From Gracilaria domingensis (taxonomy: Eukaryota; Rhodophyta; Florideophyceae; Gracilariales; Gracilariaceae), in NCBI GenBank assembly GCA_022539475.1, contig VCMS01000200.1:1-62660 (forward strand): a stretch of DNA of 62,660 nt. Direction: 5' to 3'. The stretch's first letter is position 1. Each line of letters starts with the position of its first letter. Shown piece by piece: positions 9,961 to 20,012 of this stretch. The position numbers and the translations under genes were made by a program. The notes under the pieces were generated by a model. It was not told where the DNA came from and ran no database searches. It saw only the letters and a list, made by a program, of their open reading frames with translations.

Positions 9961-11721
9961 TTTCAGGCACGTGTTCGTGTTGTCGAGCAGGGTGATGTAG
10001 TATTTGAACAAGGCAATTACGGAGACAAATTCTACATTGTTGCCAATGGAGTGATTGAGAGATGACATTCTAGGAGTGATCAACCTCCAATTTTGTTAAG
10101 CACGTTGCGGGCGCGCACAAGCTTTGGTCTCACTGGTTTCTCGTTTAATAACGTTTCTCGAGTTGCGACCATTACGGCTAAGCAGAAAGCGCTTTTGTGG
10201 GAGCTTGATCGGCCAACTTTTGAGCGCTTTAAGGATGCGAGTAGCGACGCACAGTCAATCATTTCGGCGGCAGACCAGATGTCGACATGGAAGTAGCATT
10301 TCGGAAGTCGGATCAAAGTAATACTGGCTTCATTTCCCTTGATGATATGGAAGAATTGTTGCATGAGTACGCGGAGTACGATCCTGTTGCTCAGAAGATG
10401 TTAACTGGGGAGAATCGCATGCTCAGGTCCGTCTTTGGGCGCCATGGAACCCGAACTTTGTCTATGAAGGACTTAAATGACATCTCGAAGGACATATTGC
10501 CACCGTTGTTCAGGGCAGATATTCAGCGAATCAGAGACCATTTCCTCAACACCGAGGCCATTTAATCTGTGTCTAATCACAACATGGAAGACCTGCCTTC
10601 CTCGAGACGTATGCGGCTCCAACCTTACTTGGATCCAAGTTCGTTCGGACGAAAGTTTTTCCAACGCCGAATCGCTCGACATTGCAAACCCGCTCCGTTT
10701 ATCCGCCTCATGCACCGACATGGCTGACAGACGTGAAGTGATCTGACTGGCTGATTCTTTGCTTGACCGGGGTGGTTAGTAGAACTGCAGTTGTCCCTTT
10801 AGAACTAGTGAAGATGCAGATGCAAACTGGAAACCGAGTTCAGTTCTCTGGCGGATGGATTGCTAGCATGCGACATATGATCGCGGAGGATTCTAGCATC
10901 AGACGGGCTCTGTTCAGGCAGAATGGAGCCAATATCTCGCGCAAAGTGCCTAGCACTATAACTCAAACTGCTTTGGTTACGCGGCTGGCTACTTCTCCTG
11001 AAGTTGCAAGCGAGATTTCTGCACCCAGCTCAATGTATAATGAAAACTCTTCATCCGGTGCGATGAGTAGGGATAATAACTGTACCTTGGTTGCGCTATT
11101 TGCAGAAGGTGTATCAGGCATGGTGAGTCAAACAGCTACGTACCCATTCGATTTCGTGCGTGCACGGCTGGCAATGCAAAGACAGGGCTTTGAGCCATAC
11201 CGCGGTCCGTTTCATGGAATCAATGAAGCGATGCGCATGGAAGGCGTACGAAGCATTTATGCTGCTTATTCCCAACTCTGTTCCGAAGCTTTGCCTTCAC
11301 GGGCATTACGCTGGCTGTATATGAAACATGCTTGTTACCGATTCTGCCAAGGCGCAATAGCGACAGGACAAACTCGCCAACTTCAGGCGGGTTGGTTGTG
11401 GCCGGAATTCTAACAAATATGACGACCCAGATAGCAACGTATCCAATCGATACGTGTCGAAGACGAATGCAGGTTGCTGGATTTGACGCGAGATCAGGTT
11501 GAGAATCTACAACGGGCTTCAGTGCGTGGAAGAAAATAGGGAGCCAGATGGGATGGCGAGGCTATTTTCCGCGGTTGCTGCCGAACCTTTTCAAGATTGC
11601 TCCGTCGACTGCGGTTAGTTTGTTGGTGTATGAACGACTAAGACCTCGGATTGATGCCGCGGAAGGGGCTGTTGGAAATTTTCTGTCTCAGTCCTCGCCC
11701 CATGTAAGAACATCGTCGTAG
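9961..11721 (+). pseudogene. cNMP-binding domain + EF-hand + mitochondrial carrier, broken
   Basis: Three modules follow on one strand. 9961-10240 encodes a cyclic-nucleotide-binding domain (VRVVEQGDVVFEQGNYGDKF; SRVATITAKQKALLWELDRP) with an in-frame TGA at 10063-10065. After a frame change, 10287-10565 has an EF-hand loop (DQSNTGFISLDD) in a helical context. After another, 10742-11721 encodes a solute carrier with three repeats, each with the PX[DE]XX[KR] signature: PLELVK, PFDFVR and PIDTCR. It also has the GNGAN-like segment FRQNGANISRKVPSTI and a final LLPNLFKIAPSTAVSLLVYE. Frame changes occur near 10280, 10600-10740 and 11270, and a TGA at 11500-11502. EF-hand carriers of the SCaMC/aralar type sit in the mitochondrial inner membrane; a leading cNMP-binding domain is unusual. 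The 5' end is cut off by the RAD9 junction. Confidence 0.7.
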
Positions 11722-12095
11722 TGTGTAGCGTGGCTTTTCGGGTTGTCTGTTTTGTGCTTTGTAACTTGTTGGGTGGGATGAGGAGATTGTACAGGGGTGG
11801 TTGGGTTGGGGTGCTTTTACTGACATGGGCATAGGACTAACTAACATGTAAACGTGTACGAATGTTCGGTGTTTTCCGGCAACGGAAAGGAGAGCGGCTG
11901 TGAACACTGCGTGTCGCACGTCATCGTTTCGAGACGCATTTATGGAATGATGAAGATGACATAAGTAGAATCATAAACAGATACGGGTTGTGCGGAGACC
12001 GCGAAAAGCTCATATGCTGCATACATATTTGAAACAATACGCAAGATAAATTGACCGTGGGGCATGCATGTATGTATCGCTGTTTGTCGCCATCT
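11722..12095. other. Intergenic, convergent
   Basis: This lies between the 3' ends of the carrier gene (plus) and the TMEM230-like gene (minus). I see no gene, repeat or RNA in it. Confidence 0.5.
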
Positions 12096-12658
12096 CTAGT
12101 CATTCCAGTGAGCAACTGATCAACAGCATGAAAAGGAAACAAAGGATCTCAACAAAAAGGAAGATAGCAAAGAAAGCATTGAGTGCATTTGGAATAAAAC
12201 TTACATTGTGATAGATGAAAACCATGAGCTCCACGCAATGTTTGTATCAAATTATTTGTTACGTAGGCACCGGGCAGAAATGCAATGGAGCCAACCGGCA
12301 TGAAGGCTATGGAGGTTCCTCGATCCACATCACGAAAATGAAGCAGACCGAGAAGCAAGAACGTAATACCAAAGCCGAACAGGAATAGGGCTACGAAAGT
12401 GGTTCTCCACGGAAAGTCTACTCTGGGCTCTCCTGCAGCACTGCCTCGGAAGAGTTGCGCATCGCCATACCGACATTTTGAGCTGTCATATAGTTCAGCC
12501 GGAATGTCATTCGGATAAAACGGGTCAGATGGCGTTTTATGGGAGGCGGTTAAGTGGTGATGAAAGACGAACCTCTCTATACAAGCTCTTGTTGGAGAAG
12601 GATTGGGTCGGCTGCAGACGCGACATGCCAAGGAATGGACAGATATCGAACTGGACAC
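12096..12658 (-). CDS. TMEM230/TMEM134-like small membrane protein (one intron)
   Basis: The predicted protein of about 157 residues has two transmembrane helices separated by a short loop: WRTTFVALFLFGFGITFLLL and, after HFRDVDRGTS, a helix built on IAFMPVGSIAFLPGAY. The spacing and the FLPGxY motif match the TMEM230/TMEM134 (former DUF872) family of endomembrane-trafficking proteins. Without splicing the tail would read into nonsense. A consensus donor (GTAAGT, starting at 12204) and an acceptor (GATCAG, ending at 12116) remove 89 nt and join a 20-nt last exon. The resulting C-terminus, HLSQFAHWND, ends in the family's usual Tyr/acidic tail pattern. Frame and length are consistent, so the gene looks intact. 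The start at 12658 is the first in frame; the region before about residue 45 is not conserved and may contain another intron. Confidence 0.72.
12116..12204 (-). other. Spliceosomal intron in the TMEM230-like gene
   Basis: 89 nt, donor GTAAGTTTT, acceptor TGTTGATCAG preceded by a T-rich stretch. It restores the conserved C-terminal frame. It is the best-supported intron in the window and shows that the organism has ordinary GT-AG splicing. Confidence 0.7.
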
Positions 12659-12907
12659 AGCCCCGTTAGGGAAGTACGACGGTAACCCAGAAGGCTATGA
12701 GCTGAAGAAAGAAGCAAAAGAGGAATGCCACGAAAAAGCAGCGCAAACACGGAGATTCAGATCCAGCGTGGACAACAGCGTACTTCATTTGAAAGCGCAG
12801 TGCAGGGCATGCTGGCAGTAGTGTCCTCCATTGGGGCCACAGGTCTACCGAAATGTCACCAGGAAATCGAACACAGCTCGAGAGAACGGGCGGAACAGTA
12901 TTCGGTC

Positions 12908-13291
12908 TCATATGGGAACAAAAAATAAATTGGAAAAATTGCAGCACTCCCAGATGGCCACATATGGGTCACATTTTGAGCATTTAGCGAGCAAGGCGGT
13001 CACATTTGGGAATTTTTTGGGGTAACACAGCCTATAACCAGGTTTCACAGGGGTAGCAATCGTGAGACATTGATTCGCTGTAGCTGTTAGCTTTTCCAAA
13101 TCAGGAGGAGAAAAGCATGAGGTTTTGGGGAAACCTACCAGCTGCAGGAACGTTGTTCTGTATGCGTCAGAGAGTGGAACGGCTTGACGACACACTCCTT
13201 GCAACGAACGAAAGTTCTCGGGTTGAAGTAGAGGGTAGAGGTCGCACACCGAAAAGAGAAGAACCAGACACGGAATTCCGTGTCTGGTTAA
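12908..13291 (-). pseudogene. Unrecognised cysteine-rich coding remnant
   Basis: An open minus-strand frame encodes a Cys-rich stretch (LQGVCRQAVPLSDAYRTTFL, AKCSKCDPYVAIWECC) after a hydrophobic start (GIPCLVLLFSVCDLYPLL). A second frame at 12947-12666 continues with a strongly hydrophobic segment (RCFFVAFLFCFFLQLIAF), so a frameshift or intron is likely. The 5' side is cut by the MITE at 13292. I do not recognise the family; a small secreted or membrane protein gene broken by the MITE is possible. Confidence 0.3.
13262..13289. repeat. 28-bp perfect palindrome
   Basis: Centred on GAATTC, with each arm reading AACCAGACACGGAA, and no mismatch. It ends two bases before the MITE terminal repeat. 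Confidence 0.85.
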
Positions 13292-13568
13292 CCATAAACC
13301 CCCGTTATGGCCGAAATATTGCCGATATGTGACCAAAATGTTGGCGTATAAGTCGAAAACTCGTACGAGCATATATCTTGACAAGATAAGAAGTTTTCTT
13401 TTTCAAGCATGTGGCCGAAATATGGCCAACATATGGCCCATATATGGCCGCATTGAAGAACAAGAAATACCTATCTTGGTAAGATACGCGTTCTCACAAA
13501 ATTTTGACATATACGCCAACATTTCGGTCACATATCGGCCATATTTCGGCCATAAACGAGGTTTATGG
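13292..13568. mobile_element. MITE with about 95-bp terminal inverted repeats
   Basis: 277 bp. The left end starts CCATAAACCCCCGTTATGG and the right end finishes CCATAAACGAGGTTTATGG, reverse complements apart from a few bases. The similarity extends about 95 bp inward on each side (arms share ATGTTGGCGTAT and the ATATCTTG-type inner end). The short centre repeats ATGGCC...ATATGG units. No coding capacity. I could not fix a target-site duplication, so the superfamily is open. Confidence 0.75.
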
Positions 13569-13981
13569 GGGAAGAGTGCTCCTTATATTGAGCCGTCCGG
13601 GAATCCGATGCTCTCAAAAAAGGAGAGAGCCGTCAATCGAAAAGAAAGAATCTGTGCAAGCGAAAAAGGAAACTTTCGAAAATTAAGAGATTTTCGAAAA
13701 TAATCCAAATCAAAAATGAATCCCCCAGAGCAAGCACCTCGTTCTTCATCACATTGAGTTCAAGTGCAAACCCCCGGTTCCTTGGTATTCGAATACAAAA
13801 TTTCCAATGAACAGTCGGAAACGGTTTCAGTGGCAAACATCCCATATAAAATAGCCGCCACAACCGTCAGCACCTGCGTTCAATGGCAGTGAAGAGGGTA
13901 ACGAACCAGATCATTGCGTAAGACAGATAAAGCGACGTTTTAGGTGGGAACCTGGAGCCACCGTATCTAATACACAGGAAA
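13569..13981. other. Intergenic between MITE and transposase
   Basis: A-rich sequence with TTTTCGAAAAT-type short inverted repeats; no gene seen. It may hold the left end of the CACTA-type element, but I found no CACTA terminal repeat. Confidence 0.4.
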
Positions 13982-16490
13982 TTGATAGACGTGGTTGGCC
14001 CTGCCGTTGAGGAGCACACAGATAATCCGGTAGAAAATGATGAGCACGTAGAACCAATTCCAGATGTTTCGGAAGGAGAAAAAATTGACCTTGAAGTGCA
14101 GCATCCAAATTCATCCATGTGCAGCACTGCGGGCTCCAGTCTCTGCATGTCCCAGAGGTCTGAATTGAGTTGTGAGGGTAGCGTTGAAGATATATTGCTT
14201 CCCACGTATGCTGGTGACAGAGAGCAGTGTAATGAAGATCTATCCTTAATTCTTCAATATGAAACCTTCGCAACAACTCTGTACGATTCGGAACAGTACG
14301 ATCTCATTCCTCCCGTTGAAGGTAATCAGTGTTACGAAATAGAAGGTGCCAAGCAAGCCGAGTTTGAGAGGCTGGTCGGTTTTCTCTATAGCGCCGAGAT
14401 TTCGAACATATCGCAGCGAACGATTCAACGCTGATCTCGCTTAGATCAGTTTTTTCAGCGTACAGCTACAGGAGCTTAATTTCGCACGCTGTGCACAGTT
14501 CGATGTTGTCAAAGTGCTCTACGCGCATGTGTCTCAAAGACCACGCTGTACAGACAGGTACACTCAAGACAGCGGTTTTGTGCCCAGTATGTAGCTTTTC
14601 TCTAAGCAATTCACCAAAGATATTCTGGCACTTCAAAGTTTCGAAGGCACTTAAAGCGTAATGTAACGCACGAGACTCATTCCAAGAGCTAATGAATGGC
14701 TGTAAAAGAGTACGAGATGCCGTAGTCATTTCATGCGATCCGCAGAGCATTCCCCATGACTATTACAATGGTAAGATGTTCCACAGATTGCATTTTGATC
14801 GCTTGCAAAATTGGGATGACAATAAGGAAGTATTAGTATTCCTTACTTTATTCAGTGACGGGTTTGAATGTGCAGGGAGCAGGAATGGAGATATGATTTC
14901 TACTTGGCCGGTGGTCTCAACGATTCTGAACTTTCGTGCGGAGCACCGGAGTAAGGCTTCTAATTCCATTATTCACGCTCTAGGCCTTGGGTCGCACGGC
15001 ACTGAGTTCTTTGAAACTTTCATCTATGATCTTTTTCTTGATCTGAAAGAGCTTGAGAGGGGAATTTCTACACACTGTTGTGATGGTAGAGTAAGAAAGT
15101 TGAGGGCATTCATTGTGCTGCTGACTGCTGGCTGGCCTGCGGCATCCAAAATTCTTGGTTACGTCGGACATACCGGTCGCTTATTCTGTCAATTCTGTCA
15201 CAATCAAAAGACCTACATCAAGTCATGCAAATCTTCTTATGTCGTTCCCGAACTGTTGTCAGAAAAGCTTCGGGTGGATCTCTTGAAATATGGCACAACT
15301 TACTATGTTGGGGACATCATCAATCTTGAGTGTGTGGAACAAAGAAGGAGCTCCAGAGTTCACTCCATCTGGAAAGATCTCGGTCGTAGCTTGGGAGCAG
15401 GAAGCCGCAGAAAGATAACGAATAGGTATGGAATCAAGAGGAAATCAATCATGGCCATTCTTCATATGGACTATGTATATTTCTTTCCATATGATGCCAT
15501 GCATCTCGTCTTACTTGGATTGGTGAAACATATTCTACGGTTGATAACAGGTTTCCATCCCGCACCAAAGAGCTATCAGATCGATCGCGATACTGCATTG
15601 ATGCCAATTTTCTCAATCGTATCAAAACAGGACTTTCGAATTCATCAGATGGTATTCCCAGCTCATGGGGAAGGTCACCCCTTTCTTTAGCAGAACTTCC
15701 CAGTTTCAAGGCAGAAGATTTGAAGCGGCATGCTCAGTTCTATCTACTTCCATTTTTTCATCGACACAAAATATCTAAGAAGTTGCTCAAGTTGTGGCGG
15801 GTAGCGACCAAACTGGTATTCTTATGTTCGGCATACAACTGCTCGAAGAAGAGTGTGAGAACGTTAAAAGAAGTTGTCGAAGAAATGTATTCACGAATTG
15901 TGGACCTGTTTTGTCATGAAGAATTAGACTACTTCGCACTGACACCAACGACACATGCAGTTCTGCACCTTCCTCAAATTCTCGATTAGTGTAGACCACT
16001 TCCAATTTGCTTCCAATCCATGATTGAAAGACTGCTTGGTGAAATTTGAAAAAGAGTGCAGTCATGAACGAACATCTCCCCACATTTGTTTCATAAGAGT
16101 TTCAAACTGCTAGCACTCAGAATGCAGAACAATGGTTTGACACCTCTCCCCACCAAAGATGAGCGCACATTTGCTTCCAGTTCAGAAGGTGTGAGTTTTC
16201 CGAATAACATTGACGGAGAAGAACGTGTGGTAAGGATTGAAGTACAGTGCTACGGTGCTGGGCGATCTTGTGCCAAACTGACTACTATAAGAGAATGTGC
16301 CTTACAGAAGTTTGTTGGTGAGAACTTCTCCAATTTTACGGATTCGTACAGTGTTCACAATATCAAGGAATTTCAGACAGCGACCGTGCTAAAAAATAAT
16401 CGAATGGTTCATATTGAGACCATTGATTCATTCAATTTCAAAGCTCAGAGAGGAAAGAACGCACGTCAGAAGCACTTCATTAGCGCCTAG
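13982..16490 (+). pseudogene. CACTA (En/Spm) transposase, decayed
   Basis: The core frame 14692-15690 resembles plant-type Tnp2/Transposase_21 proteins: LFSDGFECAGSRNGDMISTW then PVVSTILNF, GLGSHGTEFFETFIYDLFLD, LRAFIVLLTAGWPAASKILG, HTGRLFCQFCH and the late motif YDAMHLVLLGLVKHILRLIT. Upstream, 14480-14690 holds a CPVCSF...FWHFKVSKAL segment of the same protein, interrupted by TAA at 14659-14661. 13982-14434 is an acidic possible N-terminus. Downstream, 15720-15989 (KRHAQFYLLPFFHRHKISKK) and 16086-16490 continue the C-terminal half after frameshifts near 15680 and 16000. The element is therefore immobile by itself. Terminal repeats were not found. Confidence 0.7.
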
Positions 16491-16820
16491 CGCTTTAAGC
16501 CGCCTACCACGCGTGATATAAAAGAAGAGGTACGAATCTGAACTGGAGGCTTCCTGAAGGGGGGACAGCCGATAACGACCTTACAACTCATCAGTTTCGT
16601 CACAACTGTATTCCTTCACCCTCCGTATTACAGATCTGAGCATAAGTAATTAAAGAACTGCTCTCTATCAAGTCACTATTGGGATGGAGTTGCTACTCGC
16701 TAATGGATGATACAATCTCATCCTATCAGCTGAGATACCCGCCTTCTTCGCCCCTATGGTCCAATAATTACTCTCGAACTAATGAGGCAACGCCTTGGGC
16801 ATCGCCTTTTCCTTACTGTA
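16491..16820. other. Intergenic before gypsy-1
   Basis: No open frame of note. It ends in CTGTA, the left target-site duplication of gypsy-1. A GCATCGCC string at about 16799 resembles the primer-binding sequence of other LTR elements here, so a solo-LTR remnant is possible but unproven. Confidence 0.3.
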
Positions 16821-17079
16821 TGTAGCGAACTACGAGAGTGTTCGTGAAAAGTGTGAGAGTTCGATGCCTCTATTTTACTGAGAGGGCAAAGAATGACTGC
16901 TTAAAAGTAGTCGGGTGACGCTGAATTGGGAAACGACTCGCTATCCGAATGTTTCCCAATTGGGAGCTCTACCCACGAGTGCGACCTACAGTGTCCTGCA
17001 ACTCGTGGGGTCTTAGGTGGCCGTTCTGGCCGGCAACCTACGCAGATCTACAACTGTACTGAAGCCAGAACTGGCTACA
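16821..17079 (-). repeat. gypsy-1 3' LTR
   Basis: 259 bp, TGTAGC...GCTACA, flanked outside by CTGTA. Differs from the partner LTR (27008-27266) at four sites. Confidence 0.92.
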
Positions 17080-19722
17080 CTCCCCTCTTTCAAAGACCAA
17101 GTTGCAAACGGGCACTCTTAGCCAGCTTTGCGGGAGTGTTTTTGCGTTTCAGAAGACGGTGCAGCATGACCGGCACGTCCTGGTAGATACGACTGAGCGG
17201 TTCGAGCGTATCTTCTTCCGCTGATAGACCTTTCCAGCGCACTTGCAACTTGATGCCTTCATCTGTTTCCAACAACTTCATGAGCCGAGCTACTTCCATG
17301 CCAGTTTCCGACGTCAGTACAAGAGACATGATAGCCTTCTCGCCCAAGGAATTGTCGTGCTAGAATCTGAGTCGACTATCGTGTATTTCCTCTGTCTGGC
17401 CATTGCGAAGATCTTCAACCTGATAGACGTAATCTGATACCGCCTCAAGAATACGGCGTGGCCTACGCCAGCGTAAAGCGAACTTTTCTCCGGCGTGACA
17501 TTCATTGCGCGCCACAAGCACAAAATCGCCTTCAACAAAGTTGGGTAGAACGCCAGACTCCGTCTTCCTTCGCGACTCCTCCCTGTTCTTCTGCAATCGG
17601 TCTAGTACCAATGGGTGAAGAGCTGCGCAATGCTCTTGGAGCTTCCGAATGTTTATGGCACGTTCGCGAACGGCTTCTGACACTTCTATAGTTTCTCGTG
17701 ATGAGGAACGAAAAAAGGAGGCAATCGGGGGCGTGGGCTCCATTCCAAGAAATGAGGTTACGGGAGCGACATTCATTCGGTGAGGAGAAACGGCGTTGTT
17801 CAGTGCACTTTGCACGACGGGAAGTAAATCCGGCCATTCGATGAAATCTATTTGCAGTTCAGACGTCACGGCTCGGAATGTTCGCAAAACCTCTCGACCA
17901 AGTCATTCCACTGCGTCATTGTTCCACGGAGTGTATGGAAGCGTGAAGTGGTGTGGGACACACAATGACCGGGACAAAATGCGGATGATTTCGTTCTTGA
18001 AATGCGTGGGTCCATCCGACATAAGCCCGTTCGGTACGGCAAATGCGGCACACCAGTCGACCAGAGCGTGTGCAGTGTGCTCAGCAGAGGTAGATGCGCA
18101 AGCAAAAAACCATTTATAGTCCGAATGATCGTCACGGAGCATCAGCACATACTTCGCGCCGGAGTTGCTTCGGCCTATCTCCAAGGCATCGAACTGCAAC
18201 ATATTATTTGGGACTGTTCCATGCACGGCAGGGCCGTAAGGTCGAGGAACTTTTTGTCCTCCTGTAGTAGAGATGCAGTGTAGGCAGGCGATGACGAGAG
18301 TGTGCACGTCGTTCTCGAGCGTTTTCCAGGTGTAATGCTTCTTGAGAGTTCTTTCGGTTGCCGTGCTTCCTCTGTGTCCTGCGGGCCCTGTATGTGCGAT
18401 GATGCATAACCGCAGCTGGAGTGAGTCGCATGGTTCCGGGATCCATATCGCTCCAGATTTGTTCCTCCAAAGATCATTCTTCTTCTGGAAACCATCAGGA
18501 CGAGATTTTTCGTGGGCGGCTTGCTGGGTGACTATTTCCTCTGCTCTGGGTCAGCAGAAATCGTCGGCAGCGGTGTTTGGAAGCTCTGGGACTTTCACAA
18601 TTCGGCGCACGGTTGGAGGGGGTGCCCAGCGTGTGAGTAGGTCCGTCCAAACGTGTTCCAATCCGTTGATGTGAAAACAAATGTAGTTGTAAATGCTGAT
18701 TCGAACTGCCCAGCGCAAAACTTTGCGAACGGAGAGCATGCTGAGGTCCGGGATGATGGAAAGCGGGTCGAATAAGAAAACTAGGTTGTTGTGATCTGTG
18801 TAAAAATCAAATCCTGCGGTTATGGCGACCATCCAGTGCATGCGTTCTAGAGTGGCGATAATTGCAAACGCTTCTTTCTCCATGGTAGACCACCCAAGCT
18901 GTGTCGTGTTGAATAGACCTGAACAGAAAGCCAGTGGTGTATGTCTCTGTTCGTGATGCGGCTTGGTGAGGTCTTCGGGTGGGACCTGAGTGACTATACC
19001 AGACCAAATGTTGTCCGACGCATCTGTGTAAACACACAAGCGCTGGTTTTCGTCCCTGTGAGCGAGTGTCAGACTGTGGGCAAGGACATCTCTGCAAGCG
19101 ATGAATGCGTTGGTTTCTTTCTCTGACCAGTTCAGAGAGGCGAATTCAACCCGTGCCACAGCAGATTTCGTGCGTTTGCCGGCCTTGGCATACACCTTTT
19201 CCAGGAATTCATGGAGCGGGAGGGTGAGCTGCGAGAAATTCGGGATGCTCATCTTTACCCATTGAAGCCCGCAGAGAAACTGTTGCAAACGTGCGCCGTT
19301 AGATGGGGGCTCCATGCGAAGTAGTTCCTCTAATTGCCTTGGATAGTACTTCACGCCTGCTGCTGAGATGATTCTACCACACCACCGGATTGATTTTGCA
19401 ATAGAATGCACTTTTTAGGGTGAAGTCGAATAGAATACTGCTGACAAAGGCGAAGTAGCTTCTCGATTCCTTCCAGTAGTCCGTCCGGGTCCTTGCTGTG
19501 AAGAAGGATGTCGTCCAGCCAATACAGTAGCAGCTGACGAAGTTCGGGTGGAAAAATCTGGGCGAGCACGGACTGCAGATGAGTTGTGGCGTTGGTAGTT
19601 CCGTGTAGCACACGGGTTGGGGAGAAGATGCCGTCTGGAGTGATGAAAGACTGCAGCGCTTTGGAGTCTTCATGGAGTGGGAACTGCCAATATCAATGTG
19701 AAAGATCGAATATTGGGAATAC
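17080..19722 (-). pseudogene. gypsy-1 pol, distal part: RT end, RNase H, integrase, chromodomain
   Basis: From right to left: RT palm (LLLYWLDDILLHSK, so catalytic DD present) at 19611-19400; RNase H around 19100-18560 (VYTDASDNIWSG; WSTMEKEAFAI; DFYTDHNNLVF) ending LEHVWTDLLTRWAP; integrase core 18307-17360 (FDALEIGRSNSGAKYVLMLR, MSDGPTHFKNE); chromodomain 17347-17090 (LQVRWKGLSAEEDTLEP). Breaks: frameshifts near 19370 and 18500; TGA at 17903-17905 at a position that is Arg in related elements (VE-stop-LGREVL); TAG at about 17358 before the chromodomain. The DVPVMLHRLL ending is typical of gypsy elements of algae and oomycetes. Confidence 0.85.
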
Positions 19723-19963
19723 TGATATAATGACTTGACTTTGAATTGTCAGATCTAACGTGAGTAGATAATTCTTAGAATATCTGTTATCGACAGCTAC
19801 ACTGAATTATGTGGATGAAGCTCCCTGAAGTAGGCTTCTACATACTAGTACTGGTTTTATCAGGGTTTTACAGTGCTGCGACTAAGATGAAAGGACTACC
19901 GTTTCCGGGTAGAACCCAAACCGGGTAACTATCCACTAAACCTCCGCCCGACCCTGTGCATCA
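19723..19963 (+). repeat. copia-1 5' LTR
   Basis: 241 bp, followed by the primer-binding site TGGTAGCATCGCC at 19965-19977. Confidence 0.9.
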
Positions 19964-20012
19964 GTGGTAGCATCGCCTTGGGAACCACTCCCGAGGCGCA
20001 CCCCTTCCAGTC

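Noticed and set aside
12900..13020. A second MITE with ATGGCCACATATGG motifs
   Set aside because: Some words resemble the MITE at 13292, but no inverted ends could be found.
16926..17186. Small repeated protein MGNDSLSECF... seen also at 27113
   Set aside because: It lies within the two gypsy-1 LTRs; the repetition is that of the LTR.
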